NCBI GenBank assembly: GCA_002407845.1
Contig: DHPK01000026.1
Location: 8,232 to 72,231 of the forward strand
Source of the DNA: Leptolinea sp. UBA5366
Lineage (GTDB): Bacteria; Chloroflexota; Anaerolineae; Anaerolineales; Anaerolineaceae
Direction of reading: 5' to 3'
Length of the DNA: 64,000 bases
Part shown: positions 50,932 through 57,779 of the stretch, piece by piece
How the letters are laid out: every line of letters begins with the position of its first letter
How positions within the stretch are numbered: the stretch's first letter is position 1
Made by a program: the position numbers and the translations under genes
Notes under the pieces: model-generated
Seen by the model: only the letters and a program-made list of their open reading frames with translations
Databases searched by the model: none
Told to the model about the DNA's origin: nothing

Positions 50932-51282
50932 ATGACCATACCCGCTACCGAAACCGTCATTCTCATCACAAGAAATGGGATGGGAAACGGTGACCCGGCA
51001 TTGCAGCTCAAGCTAATCGACACCTACTTTAAACTGCTTAATGACAGCAATACGCTGCCTGCAGCGATCTGTTTTTATGCCGACGGAGTCAAATTGGCAG
51101 TTGAAGGGTCACCGGTTTTGGAATCCTTAAAAGCGCTGGAAGAAAAAGGCGTTCATTTGATTTTATGCATGACTTGTTTGAATTATTATGAATTGAATGG
51201 TCAGGAAAAAGTCGGCATCGTCGGCGGCATGACCGACATTATTGAGGCTCAGTTCAAAGCAAGCAAGGTCATCTCGATTTAG
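50932..51282 (+). CDS. DsrE/YedF-family sulfur-relay-like protein
   Basis: The 116-residue protein reads ILITRNGMGNGDPALQLKLI, then LCMTCLNYYELNGQEKVGIV, the pattern of YedF-type DsrE proteins, with the conserved cysteine of the CxTCLNYY motif. These handle sulfane sulfur or selenium. TTCAGGAGGATTC precedes the ATG. It is co-transcribed with the methyltransferase. Confidence 0.9.
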   Translation: MTIPATETVILITRNGMGNGDPALQLKLIDTYFKLLNDSNTLPAAICFYADGVKLAVEGSPVLESLKALEEKGVHLILCMTCLNYYELNGQEKVGIVGGMTDIIEAQFKASKVISI

Positions 51283-51308
51283 CAGCTGCCGCGGAAATTA
51301 ATATAAAA

Positions 51309-51358
51309 GATCCTCTTGAACCAGGTTAAATCTTGGTTCAAGAGGATCGCTTTTTTTT
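51309..51358 (+). terminator. Terminator after the DsrE gene
   Basis: GATCCTCTTGAACCA and its complement form a long 14-15-bp stem with a 9-base loop, then a T run. On the minus strand it also precedes the end of the HMA gene. Confidence 0.9.
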
Positions 51359-51361
51359 AGC

Positions 51362-51589
51362 TTATTTCACCTGGGTCTTTTTCACATCATAGCCCAACGC
51401 CGTGATCGCCTTTTCGACATCTGCCACTGCAAGTTTTTCATCATCAAAATCAAATTTCACCTTGCTCGAATTGAACATCACGCTGACACTGTCTTTTTCG
51501 ACATGATTCATTGCCTTGACTGCATTTTCAATCTTTAGCACGCAAGACGGGCATGTCAATGTATCCAATTGAATCGTTGCTTTTTTCAT
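51362..51589 (-). CDS. Heavy-metal-associated (HMA) domain chaperone
   Basis: The 75-residue protein is one ferredoxin-like HMA domain with LTCPSCVLKIENAVKAM, the CxxC metal site. It lacks membrane spans and would hand metal to the adjacent P-type ATPase. It lies 45 bases after that gene. The metal is not determined by the sequence, but a CxxC chaperone with a P1B ATPase usually means Cu(I), Zn or Cd. Confidence 0.92.
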   Translation of the reverse strand: MKKATIQLDTLTCPSCVLKIENAVKAMNHVEKDSVSVMFNSSKVKFDFDDEKLAVADVEKAITALGYDVKKTQVK

Positions 51590-51634
51590 AATCTCACCTC
51601 TCTCCTGACCATATAAATTCAGATAATCTCAATC

Positions 51635-53485
51635 TTACCGTAATTTGTAGCGCAGCAACCGCATGCCATTCAAGATGACCACCAGGATACTGGCTTCGTG
51701 CACCAGCATTCCGATCGACATATTCATCCATTCGCTGAAGAAGACGCCGGCGAGCAGAAACAGCACTACCCCGACTGCGATCAGAATATTTTGTTTCATG
51801 TTCCTGGCAGTTGCTTTTGCTAAGCCAAGCGCATGCGGCAAACGGCTAAAGTCAGAATTCATTAGTACCACATCTGACGTCTCAATCGCTACGTCGGTCC
51901 CGCTGCCCATCGCGATTCCGATATTTGCCAACGCAAGCGAGGGACTGTCGTTCACACCATCGCCCACAAATGCTACAATCTGTCCAGCATCAATCAGTTT
52001 CTTAATGTATGCCGATTTATCCTCTGGCAGCATGTTCCCATGCGCTTCGGTCAACCCAAGTTCCTTGCTGACCACGTCAACCGTCCGCTGATTATCACCC
52101 GAGAGCATCACAAGATTCTTGACGCCTAATTTTCTCAGTTTCGCCAAATCTTCTTTCACGCCAGGACGAATCTGATCCCGCACACCCATCAAGATTTTCA
52201 ATTCCCCATCGACAGCGGTTAGCACGAGTGAATTGCCCTGATTCTCGAATTCTGCGATGGCAGCTCGCGCTTCTTCGTTGAGGGGAACGCCTTCTTTTTC
52301 CATCAATGCGACGTTGCCTACCGCAACGCTGTGTTGATTGACACTGGCTTTAATCCCACCGCCTTTTATTACTTCCGTATTTTCAACCGGTGAAAAGGTG
52401 GTCTCACCAATGTCCGTCAGAATCGCTTTTCCTAATGGATGATCCGATTCGCGTTCAACGCTTGCCAGAAAACCGAGCGCTTCCTCAATTTGATCTCCAA
52501 AATACTTTTTATCCACGACCGCCGGATTTCCAACAGTCAGCGTCCCTGTTTTATCGAACACCATCGTTTCCACCCGGCTGAAGTCGCCGATCACTTCGCT
52601 CCCTTTGAGCAAAATGCCATGCCGCGCCCCATTGCCGATTCCGGCAACATTCGAAACGGGAACGCCGATGACCAGCGCACCAGGGCAGCCGAGAACCAGA
52701 ATTGTGATCGCTAATTCAATATCGCGTGAAACCAGCCAAACGATAATTCCAAGCACGAGCACCGCGGGCGTGTAATATTTCGAGAATCGGTCAATGAAGC
52801 GTTCAGCCTCTGATTTCGAATCCTGAGCTTCTTCAACCAATTCGATAATTTTTCCGAAAGTGGTATCTTCCCCGACGCGGTCAGCGACAATTTGAATCGT
52901 GCCATTGTCCAGAATCGTTCCAGCAAAAACGTTCGATCCCTGTTCCTTTGAAACCGGCAGTGATTCCCCGGTTATACTGGCTTCATTGATGCTGCCTTCG
53001 CCCGTCAAGACCGTGCCGTCCACCGGGATCTTTGCTCCGGTTTTTACCAACAGAACATCTCCGACATCGACTTCGTCCACCTCAACTTCTTCGAACTCGC
53101 CGTTTTCCATCAACTTCAAGGCGCTTTCGGGTGCCATTTCAGTGAGCTCTTTGATGGCTGAGCGTGTCTTGTTTAAAGTGCGCTGTTCGAGATATGCCCC
53201 GAACAGAAACAGAAAAGTGACGATTGCGGATTCTTCGAAGTTCTTAATAAAGAAAGCTCCGACAACGGCGATCGTCACCAGAACATCGATGCTGACAACT
53301 TTGACTCTTAATGCCTGATACGCCTGAATAGCAATCGGCACAACTCCGATTATGGACGCGATAACCAATGCTGCAACAGCAACGGCTTCATTTTTAAAAA
53401 TCAGCTCACTGGCAAAACCAATGACAATTAAAATTCCGCTGACTAAGGTTATTTGATTTTTCTTGCTAAGTATAAATCTCTGCAT
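51635..53485 (-). CDS. P1B-type metal-translocating ATPase with CPG motif
   Basis: The 616-residue P-type ATPase has the phosphorylated aspartate in FDKTGTLTVGNP, the TGES actuator motif and SDHPLGKAI, the HP locus. The membrane metal motif is LGCPGALVIG: CPG replaces the usual CPC. There is no N-terminal HMA domain; the separate HMA protein downstream supplies one. Six to eight spans are visible. The selectivity is uncertain. Confidence 0.92.
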   Translation of the reverse strand: MQRFILSKKNQITLVSGILIVIGFASELIFKNEAVAVAALVIASIIGVVPIAIQAYQALRVKVVSIDVLVTIAVVGAFFIKNFEESAIVTFLFLFGAYLEQRTLNKTRSAIKELTEMAPESALKLMENGEFEEVEVDEVDVGDVLLVKTGAKIPVDGTVLTGEGSINEASITGESLPVSKEQGSNVFAGTILDNGTIQIVADRVGEDTTFGKIIELVEEAQDSKSEAERFIDRFSKYYTPAVLVLGIIVWLVSRDIELAITILVLGCPGALVIGVPVSNVAGIGNGARHGILLKGSEVIGDFSRVETMVFDKTGTLTVGNPAVVDKKYFGDQIEEALGFLASVERESDHPLGKAILTDIGETTFSPVENTEVIKGGGIKASVNQHSVAVGNVALMEKEGVPLNEEARAAIAEFENQGNSLVLTAVDGELKILMGVRDQIRPGVKEDLAKLRKLGVKNLVMLSGDNQRTVDVVSKELGLTEAHGNMLPEDKSAYIKKLIDAGQIVAFVGDGVNDSPSLALANIGIAMGSGTDVAIETSDVVLMNSDFSRLPHALGLAKATARNMKQNILIAVGVVLFLLAGVFFSEWMNMSIGMLVHEASILVVILNGMRLLRYKLR

Positions 53486-53514
53486 TGACTATCTGCCTCG
53501 TGGTAAACCTTTCT

Positions 53515-53817
53515 TTATGCCTGATATGCCTTGTCGAGTTCAGCAAGCATCTTATATACTGCTTCGTAACTTTCGCAGACGTCATTGGGGACGGTGTAAT
53601 TGCTGGTTATTTGACGCAGCTGTGAAAACTCGTCGGTTAATTCCGGAACAATTGCCCCAGCATCTTCAACCTTCTTGTTAAGCCCGTCAAAAACTTTCTT
53701 TACCTCATGGAACTCTGGATGCGTTTTACCATGAACTTTCGCCACAACCGGCACATATTGCTTAAGTGTCGGAAGATTTTCAGCTATTGCCTGATTAAAT
53801 GATTGTTTTTCTCCCAT
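53515..53817 (-). CDS. Small hemerythrin-like helical protein
   Basis: The 100-residue protein contains KVHGKTHPEFHEVKKVFDGL and the helix VCESYEAVYKMLAELDKAYQ. The histidine spacing (H-x3-H-x3-H) resembles hemerythrin-like iron sites but is incomplete for a full hemerythrin. It is the first gene of the metal operon, 29 bases before the ATPase. It may sense or buffer metal or oxygen. Confidence 0.75.
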   Translation of the reverse strand: MGEKQSFNQAIAENLPTLKQYVPVVAKVHGKTHPEFHEVKKVFDGLNKKVEDAGAIVPELTDEFSQLRQITSNYTVPNDVCESYEAVYKMLAELDKAYQA

Positions 53818-53998
53818 ATTTCCCTCTGTATCAAAACGATTCTTTTATATTGATTATTTTGATTGTAAGTATAAATGGAATCTGACAACCTTTGGAATAA
53901 ACAACCATTTCTAACCAAAATCTAATTTAGATTTATTTTGATACATAATTACTCACACTTTTCCATCTCAAGCATTTTTTTACAAGATCAAAAGCCCA
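53818..53998. other. Spacer between metal operon and broken secreted gene
   Basis: AT-rich, no gene seen. A possible TTGTCA occurs upstream of the hemerythrin-like gene without a clean -10 spacing. Confidence 0.4.
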
Positions 53999-54862
53999 TT
54001 AAAACTGTTCGGTTAAGAAAAACTCATTAGAAATTTCTTTCGGATGACCCATGAAAATATTATTACAGCTGCAAATAAAAGTGAGAGAACTGCTGGATGC
54101 TATCATCATGCGTGTAAAATCATGCCCCTGTTTCTGATGAAATTCTTGAATGTCGCTCGTCAGCTGACCATCCGGAACAAACAGAGTAGTATTTTTAAAA
54201 ATATATCGGGTTCCGAAACCTTTGTTTGTCCCCGACTGGACTGTATAATGTATCATTCCTGGGGTCGTCACAGCGACATTTGAAGTGCGCCGAAGTCCCC
54301 GCCCGTCAAGAAGAACAGAAATTTCTGATCCGGAAGCAAAAATTACAAGTTGACGTACTGGAATAAAACTGCTCGGATTTGCAAAATATTTTCTGCCGTA
54401 AGAGACGAATTTTCCATTATCCAATCCCTATAAAAAGTCCTTCCCTTCCATGACAATCTGGGCATGCATGAAACTGTCTGGTTCTTCTTCACGTGAATCG
54501 TCATTGTTTTGGAAGACAAAGCCACATCCGGTGTCAATGGTAGATGGAAAATTCCCGCCCACCAACCAAGTTACATCCGCGAGAATCACAAGGTTTGGGA
54601 CTTCCTGATCGAACATGCGAAACAACTTAAACGATCCGTCAGATAAGCGGTATTCAGCCGAAAATTTTTCTAAATAGAAATAATCACCTTCGAGCGAGGA
54701 AGTTCGGCCTGATTGTATTCCCTCGTCTAAAACATCCATAAATTCAGAGGAAACATTATCCTTAAAGACAGGCCGGACCCGGCCATCCTGCTGATTGGCA
54801 GTTACGACGTTAAAACAGAGAAGCTGGCATAATGCCAGCACGATGAACAATGTTCGTTTCAT
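53999..54862 (-). pseudogene. Secreted protein gene interrupted by one in-frame TAG
   Basis: The first half begins with a signal peptide (MKRTLFIVLALCQLLCFNVV) and runs to TAG at 54428-54430. The next codons, in the same frame, read GLDNGKFVSYGRKYF and continue to a TAG-free end at 53999. VMEGKDFL lies before the TAG. Together they would give 287 residues. The simplest view is a recent nonsense mutation; TGG-to-TAG would fit. AAAAAGAGGCCTT precedes the ATG. Family unknown. Confidence 0.72.
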
Positions 54863-54931
54863 AAGGCCTCTTTTTCAATGATTCGCGGTGCATACAGTTC
54901 TGAAAGCCGATCTGCCAACGGGAAAATTCTA

Positions 54932-54959
54932 ATGAATAAATATATACTGTATTATTCAT
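54932..54959. promoter_or_regulatory. Inverted repeat upstream of the interrupted gene
   Basis: ATGAATAA and TTATTCAT are perfect 8-mers separated by 12 AT-rich bases that could include a -10. It lies about 70 bases before the ATG at 54862 and is a candidate operator. Confidence 0.45.
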
Positions 54960-54982
54960 GATTTTGTCTCAAACTAATCATA

Positions 54983-55530
54983 TCAGCAATTTGACGCTTG
55001 AGGAAGATTTCCTTTGAATTCCCAATCCAGTCCAGTCAAAGAGCATTGCAATGTCTGATACAGGTTTTTCTGAAATAAGCAAATACTAGTACTGGAACTT
55101 CGAAATTTTTTTGTACACCGGCTATACAGGTCAACAATTGTTCTATTATTATTAGAATGCGTCGGTTTATTTTTTTCTTTATTTGAAGCACTTTGCTGCA
55201 AGTCAAATTCTAAAAATTGAAATTCTCGTAAATCTTGGATTTTGATACGACAAAATAAATTGTCGGATTTTTTCCACCTTTTGTCTTGATAATATCTTTT
55301 ATTTCACTTTTTGAGGGACGTGTAATTCGACTATCACCCTAATTGGATGAATTAACTTGAATACAATAACAATGAATATCTCTGCTCAGTGATTCTATTA
55401 TTTTGCTGAAATAGGTAGTGTCCTTATTCCACTCTACTGCTATTAATGCATCAGAGTAAGATTCAAAAAACAACCTATCTGCTATTGAAGCTCATTCATG
55501 ACTTCAAAGTCGATAATCAACCGTCCGATA
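54983..55530 (-). pseudogene. Decayed gene, resembling RT-nitrilase (DRT1-like) C-terminal part
   Basis: Three minus-strand frames read in series look like one protein. First GRLIIDFEVMNEL (about 55528-55487). Then IADRLFFESYSDALIAVEWN, KDTTYFSKIIESLSRDIHCY and CIQVNSSN-TAG-GDSRITRP (TAG at 55339-55341), continuing to SEIKDIIKTKGGKNPTIYF. Then, after a frameshift, KIQDLREFQFLEFDLQQSAS to 54983. The NKDT-ES-RDLHCY-Q-N-S-YGDSRI pattern recalls the nitrilase-like half of reverse-transcriptase defence proteins, from memory only. Two frameshifts and one amber codon show it is dead. Confidence 0.5.
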
Positions 55531-55578
55531 TTTCATTTACTATGCAGGTTTATAATTTAATTTATACAAAGAAGGCAC

Positions 55579-55607
55579 TTGACTTGTCTATACATTATGG
55601 ATAATAT
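55579..55607 (+). promoter_or_regulatory. Promoter of the HTH-GLUG-kinase operon
   Basis: TTGACT (55579-55584), 17 bases, TAATAT (55602-55607). The 5' leader would be about 115 bases. Confidence 0.75.
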
Positions 55608-55728
55608 TTTCATAATCTTCATGCGGCAGACTGCGGATTGATATTCTTTTTTCTTCTCGCCAGCCGACTGAGTTCTCCCCGCGGATAACACATTTCCGCG
55701 ATGAATACATCTCATGATGGAGCAATCC

Positions 55729-56187
55729 ATGGACAGAAACAATTCGAATGCAAATAGCTTTGATGACCGGGCAGCCATTACAGATAAATTGTTTGAAAAA
55801 CTCCAGGAAGCCAATGATATTTCATTGTTCGCAAAGGCTAACGCCGATTCTTTTATTAACACTTCGCTTACAGATTACATTGAAGAGCTTTTATCTCGGC
55901 ACGGGCTTAAAAAACCTCAGATAATCAGCGAATCTGGACTGAATGAAATCTACACTTATCAGATCCTTTCCGGGAAAAGAAACCCATCGCGTGACAAGCT
56001 GCTCGCCCTTGCGATCGCGATGAAATTAGACCTTGAGGAATGTCAAAAACTGCTGAAATTTGGCGGAGTAAATGAGCTTTATCCGAGGAACCGCCGCGAT
56101 GCAATCATTATCTTCGGGTTGAAAAAGAAGCTGAACATTTTTGATCTCAACGAATTGCTTTTTGACTTGGATGAATTCATTTTATGA
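55729..56187 (+). CDS. HTH protein of a kinase-linked family
   Basis: The 152-residue protein has an XRE-like helix-turn-helix in the middle (IISESGLNEIYTYQILSGKR, then NPSRDKLLALAIAMKLDLEE) and an all-helical C-terminal part (YPRNRRDAIIIFGLKKKLNI). The ATG at 55729 is chosen because GGAGCAATCC precedes it; an ATG pair at 55714 is possible. Proteins of this style lie beside Ser/Thr kinases in Firmicutes. It overlaps the next gene by 4 bases. Confidence 0.88.
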   Translation: MDRNNSNANSFDDRAAITDKLFEKLQEANDISLFAKANADSFINTSLTDYIEELLSRHGLKKPQIISESGLNEIYTYQILSGKRNPSRDKLLALAIAMKLDLEECQKLLKFGGVNELYPRNRRDAIIIFGLKKKLNIFDLNELLFDLDEFIL

Positions 56188-57779
56188 AATGGGTCGCAGC
56201 CGCTATTAGAAATGGTGCGTTGCTCGGGCTGGCTTTGCTGATGCTTTTATCAATTCCGCTGGCAGCGTCCTATTCCAAAACGTTCCTGCAGAAACGCAGG
56301 CTGCAGATGAATTTGCTTGGTTCTGCCGGCGAAACAGAAGCTAAAGATCGAACCGTGCCTGTCATCTTAATCGGGCAGGTCAATGGCGTTCATAGAGATA
56401 ACCTGTCCGGGAGTCTCGATCGAGGCAATTGGTTCATGCCGGATAATAGGCTCATCCGCCTGAATGGAAAACCGGGAACGAACACTGTTTTTTTGGCATA
56501 TGAAAATCATCTCGTCTCAGCAGAAATTGAACTGATCGAAGGAACAGAATCAACTGTCACTCTGGACGCCGGTTTAGCACCGGATGTTCCAGACCTCCTG
56601 ATCATCAAATCCAGCGGCACAGCGGACTTTATCTTCAAACTTCCTGTTCAAAACGCGGAAAAAATCACGCTTGAAAACGCACCGGACGGTGTAAGTATTA
56701 AGAAAATTGATGGGCAATTCGAAATCAGCATTCCGCAAAAACATCTGCAAAAAAACTTCATTTCGTTCTCTGTTCTGTCGACCAACGAGTTCGGCACATC
56801 CAAGACATATGTCGGAATCACAAGTCCCGCCCCGGAGCCATTGATTGAAATTCGCACTCCGGAAGAATTTTCCAAGATCCGCAATAATTTGACTGCGAAT
56901 TATCTGCTGATGAACGATCTTGACTTCAGCGCCATCGACAATTGGGTTCCGATTGGATCAAATGAATTTCCATTCAGCGGCGTATTTGACGGCAATGGTT
57001 TTGAGATCAAGGGGTTCCACCTGATTGATCCGGCATTTGAGAGCGGTTCTTTTTCTTTGTTCGGCGCCTGCAAGAACGCGGTCATTCGAAACACAACCTT
57101 GCGCGATGCTTACATCGAAGTTCAGAATCTGGGAAACGAAACAGAGTGTTTTTCTGCCCTGTCTCATACCATGCATCAGAGCTTTGCTGAAAACAACGCA
57201 GTGGTCGGAGGAAAAATCACAGCCGGAAACGGTGGGGCGAGCGGTATGTTTTGCAGTTTTGAGAAAAGTATCTTCCGTGACCTGTTCAACTCAGCTGATG
57301 TTTTTTCGAGTATTAAAGAAAGAGTGATGCGCAATACCGGAGGAATCGTCGGTGGCGGAAGCGGTTACATCACCCGCTGTGCCAATGAGGGAACCATTTC
57401 AGGACGCCATTTGACCGGCGGGATCATCGGCTGGGGAAGCGATGTGTTCCTTTCCCACTGTATAAACAGCGGTCAAATCTACGGACAGCCTCTGGTTGGA
57501 GAATTTCCTCCCGGTGCAATTATTCAGACTGTGGACGCTGGAATCATCCACAGTTCCCTGTTTTTACGAGGATCAGCCGAGCGGGGCGGGTCTCTGTTCG
57601 GCGAAGGAGTTATCAACGAAATCAATGTGATTGAACCGGGACAGTTGAAAGATCCTGCAGCGCTTGACCTGCTTGGCAGCTTTGAAGGAGATTCGGCTCA
57701 GTGGGAATTTACAGAGAAAAACGCCAGCGGACCCATTCCAAAGGGAATTTTCAGGAGATCGGAAAGTGATGAACGCTAA
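56184..57779 (+). CDS. Membrane-anchored GLUG-type ectodomain protein
   Basis: The 531-residue protein has one N-terminal membrane anchor (about residues 8-30) and a large extracytoplasmic part. An Ig-like region is followed by a beta-helix of GLUG-like repeats: LTANYLLMNDLDFSAIDNWV, PIGSNEFPFSGVFDGNGFEI, and several GG(I/V)VGG and CVNEGTISG-style turns. The same sequence pattern forms the ectodomain of the kinase encoded next. There is no kinase domain. It overlaps the HTH gene by 4 bases and the kinase gene by 11. Confidence 0.85.
   Translation: MKWVAAAIRNGALLGLALLMLLSIPLAASYSKTFLQKRRLQMNLLGSAGETEAKDRTVPVILIGQVNGVHRDNLSGSLDRGNWFMPDNRLIRLNGKPGTNTVFLAYENHLVSAEIELIEGTESTVTLDAGLAPDVPDLLIIKSSGTADFIFKLPVQNAEKITLENAPDGVSIKKIDGQFEISIPQKHLQKNFISFSVLSTNEFGTSKTYVGITSPAPEPLIEIRTPEEFSKIRNNLTANYLLMNDLDFSAIDNWVPIGSNEFPFSGVFDGNGFEIKGFHLIDPAFESGSFSLFGACKNAVIRNTTLRDAYIEVQNLGNETECFSALSHTMHQSFAENNAVVGGKITAGNGGASGMFCSFEKSIFRDLFNSADVFSSIKERVMRNTGGIVGGGSGYITRCANEGTISGRHLTGGIIGWGSDVFLSHCINSGQIYGQPLVGEFPPGAIIQTVDAGIIHSSLFLRGSAERGGSLFGEGVINEINVIEPGQLKDPAALDLLGSFEGDSAQWEFTEKNASGPIPKGIFRRSESDER

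Noticed and set aside
54863..54982. Possible gene between the interrupted gene and the decayed remnant
   Set aside because: Only promoter-like AT-rich sequence and an inverted repeat are visible.
53999..55530. Recoding of TAG as an amino acid, suggested by two in-frame amber codons
   Set aside because: TAG is used as the normal stop of rplQ, and the second case also has frameshifts. Decay explains both.
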